Source: Paraglaciecola hydrolytica
GTDB taxonomy: Bacteria > Pseudomonadota > Gammaproteobacteria > Enterobacterales > Alteromonadaceae
Length of the DNA: 58,479 nucleotides
Assembly (NCBI RefSeq): GCF_001565895.1
Contig: NZ_LSNE01000020.1
Coordinates: forward strand, 11,116-69,594
Direction: 5' to 3'
The notes below the pieces were generated by a model, which was given only the letters and a program-made list of their open reading frames with translations, did not search any database and had not been told where the DNA came from. The stretch's first letter is position 1. Each line of letters starts with the position of its first letter. The position numbers were made by a program, and so were the translations under genes. Positions 10,399 through 18,869 of the stretch are shown in pieces.

Positions 10399-11172
10399 AT
10401 GCAAACCTTGATGGATATTTTAACTCACGACATGTTAGGCCCCATGATGGCAGTGGGCCTAATTGTGCTCGCAGGTTTTACCTCTTTTATTACCGCCGCC
10501 TTTGGGGCCGGAGGGGGCTTATTACTGCTGGTGGTGATGGCCTCAGTAATGCCCATGTCAGCTGTCATCCCAGTACACGGCTTAGTGCAATTAGGCTCTA
10601 ACGCCAACCGCATGTTGTTTACCCTCAAACATATTGATGTCAGCATGCTGCTGTATTTCTCGGCAGGCGGAATAGTGGGGGCCTTATGTGCGTCACTTTT
10701 GGTCACCCAATTGCCCCTTGAATTGATGAAGCTGGTGGTAGGGATATTTGTACTTTATTTGCTCTGGGGTGCTACACCCTCCATTCGAGAAACCTCTAAA
10801 TTAGGCCGCGCCATAGCCGGTGCAATTACCACCTTTTTATCCATGTTTGTGGGTGCCAGCGGCCCCATGGTCGGCAGTTTTATGTATCTCAATGGTTATG
10901 AAAAACTGCGTTTTACCGCCACGTTTTCCAGCTGTATGACCTTGCAACATTGTTTAAAAGCTTTTGTGTATGCTGCCATAGGTTTTGCATTTTGGCAGTG
11001 GTTGCCGCTTATTATTGCCATGGTCGCCAGTGGTGCACTCGGCACTTGGCTTGGGATCAAACTACTGAAAAAACTTCCTACTGAAAAATTCAAACTGATC
11101 TTTAGGGTGATTTTATCGCTGTTGTGTGTGAAACTGATTTGGCAGGCGACAATTCAGTGGCTCTACCCTTGA
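10399..11172 (+). CDS. TSUP (TauE/SafE) family membrane permease
   Basis: A 257-residue integral membrane protein of the sulfite exporter TauE/SafE family, with about eight hydrophobic segments. The N-terminal AAFGAGGGLLLL and mid-protein MFVGASGPMVG repeats are characteristic of the two-fold TSUP architecture. Family members move sulfite, sulfoacetate, other organic acids or anions across the inner membrane; the substrate here cannot be read from sequence. It is 131 bases after pckA and convergent with the flavoprotein gene at 11180. An organic acid of the aromatic pathways is a reasonable guess. Confidence 0.82.
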   Translation: MQTLMDILTHDMLGPMMAVGLIVLAGFTSFITAAFGAGGGLLLLVVMASVMPMSAVIPVHGLVQLGSNANRMLFTLKHIDVSMLLYFSAGGIVGALCASLLVTQLPLELMKLVVGIFVLYLLWGATPSIRETSKLGRAIAGAITTFLSMFVGASGPMVGSFMYLNGYEKLRFTATFSSCMTLQHCLKAFVYAAIGFAFWQWLPLIIAMVASGALGTWLGIKLLKKLPTEKFKLIFRVILSLLCVKLIWQATIQWLYP

Positions 11173-11179
11173 GCATAAC

Positions 11180-11941
11180 TTAAAGAGCATTTAGTTTTTT
11201 ATCCGCATTAAAGCGGTCTGCATCCATGCCGTTTTTCCAATATCCGGTAGCATGAATATTCAGTCGCTTAAATTCCAGCTCATCCAATAACATACTTTTG
11301 ACTGATCTAAGCTGGCTGGCTTCCAGACCAATAAATACTTGGCTGTCGGTGGACATATCAGCAGCAAGCGTGCGCACTGCTTCAGCAATATCCGCTGGAT
11401 TTTCATCTTCAATTCGCCAACGCACTTGTAGATGTTCTGCACCATCCATGGCAATGATATCAGCGCGAGTAGGCACCGTAACTAATGCTTTAAGGTCCGC
11501 ACGGGCAGGGATGAATTTTGCGTATCCATTGACCGCATTAACCGCGGTTATGTCACCAATCAACAAATAACTGTCAGCTGTAAAATCCGTCAACTTGCGT
11601 ACGCCAGGGCCGGCAATCCCTACGTAGTCACCTACTTTTGCCTGAGCGGCCCAATCGGTGGCAGGACCTTGATGACGATTGATCACAAAATCGATGACCA
11701 GTTGTTTATTCTCAGCGTCGAATTCTCGAATGGTATAAGAGCGCTTTATTGCGGGGTTTGCGCCATGAATATCTAAATTGGGCAGGCTATCGCCTGAGTG
11801 GGGTAACAACACTTTGACATGTACGCCATCTTGGCCAGATGGAAAATCGGCTAGATCAGGGCCACTTAATATAACCCTTTGTAAATGGGGGCTAAGTCGA
11901 TAAGTATTGACGACTTGGGTTAATCTTACTTTTCTTGACAT
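11180..11941 (-). CDS. Siderophore-interacting FAD flavoprotein (ferric-chelate reductase family)
   Basis: SIP/ViuB-type cytoplasmic flavoprotein, about 253 residues from the ATG at 11941. This start has AAGG about 10 bases upstream and begins MSRKVRLTQ; the frame continues to 11980 without a good ribosome site. The FAD-binding segment RSYTIREF, the phosphate-binding region and the C-terminal GYWKNGMDADRF are typical. The family reduces Fe(III)-siderophores using NAD(P)H. The protein is flanked by aromatic catabolic genes rather than siderophore genes, and its promoter carries two operator-like boxes also found near the MarR gene, so it may serve the iron-dependent oxygenases (inference). Confidence 0.82.
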   Translation of the reverse strand: MSRKVRLTQVVNTYRLSPHLQRVILSGPDLADFPSGQDGVHVKVLLPHSGDSLPNLDIHGANPAIKRSYTIREFDAENKQLVIDFVINRHQGPATDWAAQAKVGDYVGIAGPGVRKLTDFTADSYLLIGDITAVNAVNGYAKFIPARADLKALVTVPTRADIIAMDGAEHLQVRWRIEDENPADIAEAVRTLAADMSTDSQVFIGLEASQLRSVKSMLLDELEFKRLNIHATGYWKNGMDADRFNADKKLNAL

Positions 11942-12013
11942 GTATTTGTGACCTTGTTTGCATTTTTTATAGAAATGCACTGCATTGTTTGAAGGATGTG
12001 TTTAATTAATATA

Positions 12014-12060
12014 GTTGATAAAGTCAATTATAGTCACAAGGTTGATATTGTCAACTATAT
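12014..12060 (-). promoter_or_regulatory. Near-consensus sigma70 promoter overlapped by two operator boxes
   Basis: On the minus strand there is a perfect TTGACA (12049-12054) and a perfect TATAAT (12027-12032) with a 16-base spacer, reading toward the flavoprotein gene. Box 1, GTTGATATTGTCAAC (12041-12055), covers the -35. Box 2, GTTGATAAAGTCAAT (12014-12028), covers the -10 and start region. The outer arms ATATAGTTGA (12009-12018) and TCAACTATAT (12051-12060) are also perfect inverted repeats. A promoter this strong, with both elements covered, suggests repression. The same box core occurs at 19513-19526 beside the MarR gene. Confidence 0.75.
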
Positions 12061-12167
12061 TTGTATATAGCTTATAAAGGTACCTAGATGGCATTGCGAG
12101 AATATATTCTCAGGCTTTCACCTTATTGCAGGGAAAATGTTGGCTAACCTACGCTGAGCAAATGTAG

Positions 12168-13076
12168 CTAGTGGAACTTGGCTGCGCCATCTACAATCTT
12201 TTGTCGCAACCAGCGATGCATTGGATCGTTCTCTAAGGTTGGATGCCACATCATGCTTTCTTTTAGTTTTGGAGCATCGAAGGGTAATTTGACGATTTTG
12301 ATCGCACCACGCTGTGCATGCACATCGGCGAAGTGCCTCGGTAAAATGGCGATACGGTTAGTATTCAATAGGGTATAGATCATAGTGGAAAAGTCATTGG
12401 TAATGATCTCCACTCTTCGATTGATTTCCATCGTTTCGATTAACCAGGGCTCAATACTTAAGTGACTTGCGCGAGCAAAACCCACAGATACATGACCGAA
12501 CGAATTAAACTCCTCTAAAGAAAGTTTGTCACCAAGCAGCTCATTATTTATATCAGCGATACAGACTAATTCGTCATTCACGAGAGGGACATTTGGATAG
12601 GCATCCAACATCACCGCCTCTGGTGCCATCATCAAGTCGGCGCCGCCTTTAGCCAGAATATTAATTTCATGGGCAAAAGGCGATAGAAATTCAAAGGTCA
12701 CTTTGGGTGCCGATTTAGCAACTTCAGCCACCACATGACTGAGTAAAACTTGGATGATGTAATCAGAAGCAATAATTTTGAAGTGACGTTCACTTTGTTC
12801 TGGGTTATTGGCTTTTTTACCAATAATAGAACCACGTACAGTGGCGAGTACCCCAGCAACCGGCCCTTGTAACTCTAAGGCAAAAGGTGTTGGCTGCATC
12901 TTTTTGCCAATTTGTACCAATAAATCGTCTTCAAAAAAGGCTCTTAATCTAGATAAAATTCCGCTGGTAGCAGACTGGGAAAGGTGCAAGCGCTCTGCGC
13001 TACGAGTGATATTTTGCTCTTCCAGCAATATATCTAAGGCCACGAGTAAGTTAAGGTCGAGTTGTTCAAATCTCAT
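12168..13076 (-). CDS. LysR-family regulator, probable activator of the 13.2-18.7 kb operon
   Basis: LysR-type regulator of about 302 residues from the ATG at 13076 (MRFEQLDLN, the usual opening of NodD/LinR/NahR-like proteins). An upstream in-frame start at 13091 would add only five residues. The HTH core ITRSAERLHLSQSATSGIL lies at about residues 22-40, and a ligand-binding domain follows. It is divergent from the FAH-family gene at 13263. A T-N11-A palindrome lies between them, so it most likely controls that operon in response to its substrate. The NodD/NahR relatives sense aromatic compounds, which fits. Confidence 0.85.
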   Translation of the reverse strand: MRFEQLDLNLLVALDILLEEQNITRSAERLHLSQSATSGILSRLRAFFEDDLLVQIGKKMQPTPFALELQGPVAGVLATVRGSIIGKKANNPEQSERHFKIIASDYIIQVLLSHVVAEVAKSAPKVTFEFLSPFAHEINILAKGGADLMMAPEAVMLDAYPNVPLVNDELVCIADINNELLGDKLSLEEFNSFGHVSVGFARASHLSIEPWLIETMEINRRVEIITNDFSTMIYTLLNTNRIAILPRHFADVHAQRGAIKIVKLPFDAPKLKESMMWHPTLENDPMHRWLRQKIVDGAAKFH

Positions 13077-13203
13077 GTTGTTATCTCGCAAAATTCAATG
13101 ATGAGGCAAATACTTAATCACAGAGGCTAATTTGCACTCTATGTATCTGTTTTTCTGATAGGTGCTATCTAAACATTCAATTTTTTGGATTGCAAATATT
13201 ACA

Positions 13204-13220
13204 TTAACATTGATTGTTAA
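13204..13220. promoter_or_regulatory. LysR-box palindrome TTAACA-N5-TGTTAA
   Basis: A perfect 6-base inverted repeat with a 5-base centre, containing the T-N11-A pattern of LysR boxes. It lies 43 bases before the ATG of the FAH-family gene and 127 bases from the divergent LysR start. Confidence 0.5.
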
Positions 13221-13262
13221 TTTAATTGATTATTTTTTAACAAATTAAGCTGGGTTCTGAAT

Positions 13263-14258
13263 ATGAAATTAGCATCGTTAAAATCTGAACATCCTGACGG
13301 CACGCTGGTAATCGTTTCTCATGACCAAGCCCGCTGCGTGGATGTAACAGATATTGCTCCAACAATGCAATTTGCTTTAGACAATTGGGCAAGCTGCAGC
13401 GAAGCCTTAAAGGCGAAGTATAAAAGCCTGAATGATGGTCTTGAACCTAACAGTTCGACTTTTACTAGTCAGTCGACCTATGCCCCTCTACCTCGCTCGT
13501 GGCAGTGGTTAGATGGTTCGCTTTTTCTTAATCACGGCCATTTGATGCAACAGGCTTTTCATCTTGATCCTATCGCTGATGCAGACAAATATCCGCTGGT
13601 TTATCAAGGTGCCGGTGACAGTTTTCTAGGCGCTAAAGATGACATAGTCGTGGCTGACCTAAAACACGGCATTGACTTTGAAGGTGAATTTGGCGTGATT
13701 GTGGATGCCATTCCTATGGGCAGCTCTGCCGAGTATGCGCTATCTAAAATTCGTTTGGTGGTGTTGCTCAATGACATCAGTTATCGCGCCTTGGGGCCAC
13801 GCGAAATGAAAACGGGCTTTGGTTTTGTCCAAGCCAAAGGCCCTACGGCTTTTGCGCCAATCGCTTTAACTCCAGATGAACTGGGTGAACACTGGCAAAA
13901 TGGCCGCGTATGCTTGCCTTTACAAGTGAAAAGAAATGGGCAAATTTTTGGTGAGCCTCTAGGGCAAGAAATGCATTTTGGTTTTCATGAACTAATCGCC
14001 CATGTCGCGCAAACTCGTCCAATTAAAGCGGGTACCGTATTTGGCTCGGGTACAGTATCAAACGCTGATCCTGCCAAAGGCCAAGCTTGTATTTCAGAAT
14101 TACGTGCTAAAGAAATGATCCAACACGGCGCACCACAAACCCCGTTTATGCAACAGGACGAAGTGGTTAGTTTCAATGTCATCGACCCGAACGGTAACAG
14201 TCTATTTGGTGTGATTGAGCAGCGCGTTACCCTCAGTCTTGCTAGTGAGAACATCTAA
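13263..14258 (+). CDS. Fumarylacetoacetate hydrolase (FAH) family protein
   Basis: A 331-residue FAH-superfamily enzyme with a short N-terminal domain followed by the catalytic fold. The metal-binding Glu motif HGIDFEGEFGV is near residue 140, followed by LLNDISYRALGPREM, KTGFGFVQAKGP and GSGTVSNADPAKGQACISE. The family hydrolyses C-C bonds of beta-diketo acids or hydrates 2-oxo-dienoates with a divalent metal. It opens a six-gene run with an extradiol dioxygenase, so it probably acts late on the ring-cleavage product (inference). It overlaps the next gene by one base (TAATG). Confidence 0.85.
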   Translation: MKLASLKSEHPDGTLVIVSHDQARCVDVTDIAPTMQFALDNWASCSEALKAKYKSLNDGLEPNSSTFTSQSTYAPLPRSWQWLDGSLFLNHGHLMQQAFHLDPIADADKYPLVYQGAGDSFLGAKDDIVVADLKHGIDFEGEFGVIVDAIPMGSSAEYALSKIRLVVLLNDISYRALGPREMKTGFGFVQAKGPTAFAPIALTPDELGEHWQNGRVCLPLQVKRNGQIFGEPLGQEMHFGFHELIAHVAQTRPIKAGTVFGSGTVSNADPAKGQACISELRAKEMIQHGAPQTPFMQQDEVVSFNVIDPNGNSLFGVIEQRVTLSLASENI

Positions 14259-15046
14259 TGTTTAATCCCAGAAATTTTACCATTATCGACCTATCCGTCA
14301 CCCTAGAAAATAACCCTTATACCGATCCACCGCCTTTGCTGCCTAAAATCGATTATATGGATCACCAACAGGGCTGGCCTGAAATGGGCGCCATGTTTCC
14401 GGGTTTAACCAAAGCGCAAATGCCAGGTGATGAAGCTTGGGCGGCGGAACGTTTAGATATCACAACCCATAGTGGTACCCACATGGATGCGCCTTGGCAT
14501 TACGCGTCAACCACCGATGGTGGCAAACCGGCTTTTGGTATTGATGAATTGCCTCTTGAATGGTGTTTTCAGCCCGGTGTAAAACTGGATTTCAGGCATT
14601 TAGAGGATGGTTACATCGTTACCGCCCAAGACGTTGAAGATGAATTGACCCGCATAGGTCATGACTTACAACCACTGGATATTGTGGTAGTGAATACCCG
14701 TGCAGGTGAGTTGTTTGGTCAGCCAGGCTACCTTGATGCGGGTGTTGGTATGGGCCGCGAAGCCACTATGTATTTGCTTGAACGCGGCGTAAAAGTAGTG
14801 GGCACTGATGCATGGAGTTGGGATGCTCCGTTTAAATATACCCGTGAACGTTTTGCTAAGTCTGGTGATGCGTCGATCATTTGGGAAGGGCATAAAGCCG
14901 GCCGTGATATCGGCTATGGGCAAATGGAAAAACTCAGTAATTTAGAGAGTTTGCCAGCAACGGGATTCTTAGTTAACTGTTTCCCTTACAAAATTAAACA
15001 CGCTTCAGCGGGCTTTTGCAGAGCTGTGGCACTAATTGAAAAATAA
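14258..15046 (+). CDS. Cyclase-family (kynurenine formamidase-like) hydrolase
   Basis: A 262-residue member of the 'putative cyclase' family (PF04199), which includes bacterial kynurenine formamidase and isatin hydrolase. The hallmark metal motif appears as HSGTHMDAPWHY (about residues 71-82), with DLSVTLENNPYTDPP near the N-terminus. These are Zn/Mn-dependent hydrolases opening amides or cyclic substrates such as lactones. In this operon it could open a lactone or act on an acyl intermediate (inference). The start shares a base with the FAH stop. About 50 bases separate it from the next gene. Confidence 0.82.
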   Translation: MFNPRNFTIIDLSVTLENNPYTDPPPLLPKIDYMDHQQGWPEMGAMFPGLTKAQMPGDEAWAAERLDITTHSGTHMDAPWHYASTTDGGKPAFGIDELPLEWCFQPGVKLDFRHLEDGYIVTAQDVEDELTRIGHDLQPLDIVVVNTRAGELFGQPGYLDAGVGMGREATMYLLERGVKVVGTDAWSWDAPFKYTRERFAKSGDASIIWEGHKAGRDIGYGQMEKLSNLESLPATGFLVNCFPYKIKHASAGFCRAVALIEK

Positions 15047-15102
15047 CGTATTGATAAAAATTTGGCGTGCTTTTATGGCCAAAATGTTTAAAAGGAAAAA
15101 TG

Positions 15103-16263
15103 ATGTTTAAGTACTTTCCAACCAACTATGTGTGGAATCTATCGGTTAATTTAGCCATAGAAATGGGGTCTCGTATCGGTGAGATTGAAGAAATGTGTGG
15201 CCCCTTGCAAGATGCCGCTAAATCACCAGACAAAGAAGGCGTGCAAGCCTTTAGAGACACCTGGGCCAAGATGTCCGATAAACTTTGCGGTTTAGCAGAA
15301 GAAGATTTAGCAAAAGGGCGCACCTTATCAGCAGGCTATAAATATAATCGTGCTGCTACCTATCTTATTACCTGTGAGCGTCTTCAGGCTCATGGCGCAC
15401 CCGGCAGAACAGAGCTGTATAAGCGGTCGTTAGAGTTATTTGAAAAATCCATCGAGCTTAGTAAAGAAAACTGTGTACGTGTTGAAATTCCCTATGAAGG
15501 CAAACACTTATCAGCTCTGTATGTCAGAGCCGAAGGAGTAGAAGGGCCAGCGCCCATCTTGATCCAAATTAACGGCCTTGATTCCTCCAAAGAAATGAAA
15601 TACCGCGTGGGTTTACCAGGTTGGTTAGCTGAGCGTGGGGTTTCATCACTAGTTTTAGATCAGCCAGGTACCGGTGAAGCCTTAAAATTACAAGGTTTGC
15701 ATGCACGTTATGACACAGAGCATTGGGCCAGTGTGGTGGTTGACTGGCTAGAAAAGCATGATGAAGTAGACAGTAAACGCATAGGTATGGAAGGTGTGTC
15801 TTTAGGTGGCTACTACTGTCCTCGTGCGGTAGCTAATGAGCCTAGATTGGCCCTAGGCTGTGTGTGGGGTGCAAACCATGATTGGCGTGATGTGCAAAAA
15901 CGCCGTTTAGAAAAAGAAGGTGACTTCCCTGTTCCGCATTATTGGGCGCACGTGCAATGGGTATGGGGCGCTAAAGACATGGATGACTTTATGAAGATTG
16001 CTGAAAATGTGCACCTTGATGGCCAAATTGAAAAAATTAAAGTGCCGTTTTTGGTGACGCATGGCTTAAAAGATTCGCAAATCCCTCTTAAATGGGCCGA
16101 GCGCACTTATGAGCAATTAGTTAATAGCCCTAAACGTGAACTTAAAATATTTACCGAACGTGAAGGTGGCGTGCAGCATTCAAGCTTTGATAACAGTTCG
16201 AACGCTGGTACTTACATCGCTGATTGGGTTGCAGAAACCTTTAACGAATTAAAACAAAAGTAG
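15103..16263 (+). CDS. Alpha/beta hydrolase, FrsA / DHPON-hydrolase type (likely C-C bond hydrolase)
   Basis: About 386 residues from the ATG at 15103 (MFKYFPTNY), chosen because AAGGA lies 7 bases upstream; an ATG directly before it and a GTG at 15067 are less likely. An alpha-helical N-terminal domain (about 1-130) precedes the alpha/beta hydrolase core. The triad is visible: Ser233 in GVSLGG, Asp324 in GLKDSQIP and His359 in VQHSSFD. The architecture matches 2,6-dihydroxypseudooxynicotine hydrolase and the FrsA group, some of which cleave carbon-carbon bonds. Placed before an extradiol dioxygenase, it is a good candidate for meta-cleavage product hydrolase. Confidence 0.78.
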   Translation: MFKYFPTNYVWNLSVNLAIEMGSRIGEIEEMCGPLQDAAKSPDKEGVQAFRDTWAKMSDKLCGLAEEDLAKGRTLSAGYKYNRAATYLITCERLQAHGAPGRTELYKRSLELFEKSIELSKENCVRVEIPYEGKHLSALYVRAEGVEGPAPILIQINGLDSSKEMKYRVGLPGWLAERGVSSLVLDQPGTGEALKLQGLHARYDTEHWASVVVDWLEKHDEVDSKRIGMEGVSLGGYYCPRAVANEPRLALGCVWGANHDWRDVQKRRLEKEGDFPVPHYWAHVQWVWGAKDMDDFMKIAENVHLDGQIEKIKVPFLVTHGLKDSQIPLKWAERTYEQLVNSPKRELKIFTEREGGVQHSSFDNSSNAGTYIADWVAETFNELKQK

Positions 16264-16273
16264 GATCTCCAGC

Positions 16274-17200
16274 ATGAATATTATCGGACCAGACAAACTT
16301 ATTTTTGGCGTTGACGATGTCGCGGCGTGCAAGCAATTTGCCCTTGATTACGGCTTGGTTACCAAAGATGAGCAAAATTATGTCTCTTTAGATGGCACTG
16401 GCATTGAAATCTTGCATAAAGACGATGCGTCATTACCCGCCCCTTTACCCAGTGGCTCTATGTTGCGTAAAACGATTTACGGTGTGGCTGATCAAGCAGC
16501 CCTAGACGCCATTACTGCTGAATTATCCAAAGACAGAGAAGTAAAGACTTTAGCCGATGGCAGCATTGAAGCCCTTGATGACTTAGGTTTTGTATTAGGT
16601 TTTCAAGTCACTATCCGTCAAACTCTCGATTTACCAGCAGAGACGATCAATGCGCCAGGTGCGGCTCCGCAGCGAGGTGTCAATCTCACTGGTGTGAGTA
16701 AAGACTTCACGGCTAAACCACGCAGTTTGTCGCACGTTGTGTATTTTGTGCCTGATATTGAAAAAGCCGAAGCTTTTTACGCAGAGCGTTTAGGCTTTGT
16801 GACAACCGACCGCTTTACGGGTACAGGGCCCTTCATGCGTCCAGCAGGCACCCTTGATCACCATACTTTGTTCTTTTTAAAAACCCCGCCCTTTATGCAA
16901 GGTGTTGAGCATTTTACCTTCCATATGAGCGGTCCTACCGAAGTCTCACAAGCTGGGTATGCCTTGGTTGAAAAAGGCTATCAAAGTTTCTGGGGACCGG
17001 GTCGTCATATCTTTGGCTCTAATTGGTTTTGGTATTTCAAAAGCCCCTTTGGCTGCAATATTGAATATGACGCAGACATGGACTTACACGATGATAGCTG
17101 GGAAGCGCGTGAAGCCTTGCCAGGTGCGGATAATTCCCAAGTGTTTTTATTGCAATCTCGCGAAAAATGGGCGCCAGGCGGACCTCCTGGAAAGCCGTAA
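16274..17200 (+). CDS. Type I (VOC-fold) extradiol dioxygenase
   Basis: A 308-residue two-module vicinal-oxygen-chelate protein like 2,3-dihydroxybiphenyl dioxygenase. The N-terminal module (about 1-120) has lost its metal ligands. The C-terminal module keeps His154 (LSHVVYF), His213 (EHFTFHM) and Glu264 (CNIEYDADMD), the expected 2-His-1-carboxylate Fe(II) site. GPGRHIFGSNWFWYF resembles the catalytic His/Tyr loop region of BphC-type enzymes. It should cleave a catechol next to a hydroxyl. It lies 10 bases after the hydrolase and 6 before the Rieske gene. The natural catechol is unknown. Confidence 0.82.
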   Translation: MNIIGPDKLIFGVDDVAACKQFALDYGLVTKDEQNYVSLDGTGIEILHKDDASLPAPLPSGSMLRKTIYGVADQAALDAITAELSKDREVKTLADGSIEALDDLGFVLGFQVTIRQTLDLPAETINAPGAAPQRGVNLTGVSKDFTAKPRSLSHVVYFVPDIEKAEAFYAERLGFVTTDRFTGTGPFMRPAGTLDHHTLFFLKTPPFMQGVEHFTFHMSGPTEVSQAGYALVEKGYQSFWGPGRHIFGSNWFWYFKSPFGCNIEYDADMDLHDDSWEAREALPGADNSQVFLLQSREKWAPGGPPGKP

Positions 17201-17206
17201 ATATTC

Positions 17207-17569
17207 ATGGGTAAGTTATGGTTAGGCAATGTCAGTGACATTGCCGACGGGCAAGCAAAAGGTTTCGACCCCAATCATTCGGGCAGTGATACCTTTTTTA
17301 TCGTGCGCCAAGGCAACGAACTGTTTGCCTATGTGGATATTTGCCCGCACTACAACGACACCTCATTACCGTGGAAGCGGCATCACTATCTCGATAGTGC
17401 CAGTGCCCATATTGTGTGTGCAGCCCACGGTGCCTTGTTTGAAATAGACAATGGCGATTGTGTACAAGGCCCGTGTAAGGGGCAAAAGCTGAGTAAGATC
17501 CCATTAGAGGTTTCATCCCAACAAGAAATTTGGATAAGCCTAACAACAATTAAGGAGTTCAACTTATGA
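17207..17569 (+). CDS. Rieske [2Fe-2S] ferredoxin
   Basis: A 120-residue single-domain Rieske protein. The cluster ligands are Cys46-Pro-His48 and Cys71-Ala-Ala-His74, separated by 22 residues. Small Rieske ferredoxins pass electrons from a reductase to an oxygenase, but no dedicated ferredoxin reductase is in the operon. Candidate partners are the FAD monooxygenase that overlaps its stop by four bases (ATGA) and the Rieske oxygenase at 20554. It could instead keep the extradiol Fe(II) reduced, as XylT-type ferredoxins do, although those are plant-type rather than Rieske (inference). Confidence 0.85.
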   Translation: MGKLWLGNVSDIADGQAKGFDPNHSGSDTFFIVRQGNELFAYVDICPHYNDTSLPWKRHHYLDSASAHIVCAAHGALFEIDNGDCVQGPCKGQKLSKIPLEVSSQQEIWISLTTIKEFNL

Positions 17570-18696
17570 ACCCATGTGTGAATAAAGTTTTGATAATCGG
17601 TGGTGGTTTTTCGGGGATGACGGCAGCCATTGAGTTAAGAAAACACAACATTGAAACGGATATCGTTGAGATTGATCCTAATTGGCGCACAGATGGTGCG
17701 GGTATCAGTATTGGCGGCGCGACGCTCAGAGCTTTTAATACTTTAGGTATACTTGATGAGTTTATAAAACAAGGTAGCGCTCATTCTGGTTTAGATATTC
17801 ATGCCCCGCATGGTTTGCATTTAGCACATATTCCTACCCCCTTAATTGGTGATCCTAACATCCCAAAATCTGGGGCGATCATGCGACCTGCATTAGCTAA
17901 AATACTGGCTGATAAAACCCGAGAGTCGGGCGCTAATGTCAAGTTGGGCTGTACTTTTACCGACATCAAACAACATGAAAATGGTGTAGAGGTAACTTTT
18001 ACAGATGGCTCGACAGCCAGCTACGATTTAGTTATCGGCGCCGATGGTTTATTCTCACAAGTGCGCAAAACCGTATTTCCTGAAGCGGCTACACCAAAAT
18101 ATGTTGGTCAAGGTGTATGGCGGGCGGTATTGCCGCGCTTACCAGAAGTCAAAAATACCATGATGTGGGTAGGGCCTAATTTAAAAGTCGGTATTAACCC
18201 CATGTCTAAAGATCAAATGTACCTATTTTTGACTGAAGATAAAAAAGACAAACAATATGTAGAGCGTGCTGAATATTTAACTCAGCTCAAAGCCCTGATG
18301 ATGACCTTCCCAGCACCTATGATTCAGCAATTGGCAGGCATGTTAAATGAAGAGTCACTGATTGATTTTCGTGCCTTAGAGAATCTTTTAGTACCCGCTC
18401 CCTGGTATAAAAATCGTGTGGTAATGATTGGTGACACGGTACATGCTACAACGCCACATTTGGCTTCAGGCGCGTGTATCGGTATTGAAGATGCCATTGT
18501 ATTGGCTGAAGAGTTAGGAAAATCAACAAGCCTAAACACAGCCTTAGAAGCCTTTCAAAACCGTCGCTGGGAACGCTGTCGCATGGTAGTTGAAAACTCT
18601 GGCCGTTTGGCGCAAATCGAAATAGAAGGCGGCGATAAGCAAGAGCATATGGGCATCATGCGTGACAGTATGATTGCTTTGGCTCAACCCATTTAA
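17566..18696 (+). CDS. FAD-dependent aromatic monooxygenase
   Basis: A 376-residue group A flavoprotein hydroxylase of the salicylate/6-hydroxynicotinate hydroxylase type. The dinucleotide motif GGGFSGMTAAIEL is at residues 12-24, the DG motif VIGADGLFSQVR near 160, and the second FAD motif MIGDTVHATTPH near 290 followed by ACIGIEDA. Such enzymes use NAD(P)H and O2 to hydroxylate phenols, giving the diol that the neighbouring extradiol dioxygenase could cleave. It ends the run begun at 13263; the next gene, MarR, is on the other strand. Confidence 0.85.
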   Translation: MNPCVNKVLIIGGGFSGMTAAIELRKHNIETDIVEIDPNWRTDGAGISIGGATLRAFNTLGILDEFIKQGSAHSGLDIHAPHGLHLAHIPTPLIGDPNIPKSGAIMRPALAKILADKTRESGANVKLGCTFTDIKQHENGVEVTFTDGSTASYDLVIGADGLFSQVRKTVFPEAATPKYVGQGVWRAVLPRLPEVKNTMMWVGPNLKVGINPMSKDQMYLFLTEDKKDKQYVERAEYLTQLKALMMTFPAPMIQQLAGMLNEESLIDFRALENLLVPAPWYKNRVVMIGDTVHATTPHLASGACIGIEDAIVLAEELGKSTSLNTALEAFQNRRWERCRMVVENSGRLAQIEIEGGDKQEHMGIMRDSMIALAQPI

Positions 18697-18869
18697 CGTT
18701 TCTCTGCTTTATTAATGGTGTGTAGTTGCTGCACACCATTTTTTGCTGTTACGGCTGCAGTACTGCCGCCGACAATGATATCTGGCTGTTGTTGTGGTAG
18801 GTATTTATTATTAGAGTTACTTTAGGACCCTTCAAACGATGAAAGTTGGCCATAACAAAACTTAAAGCA

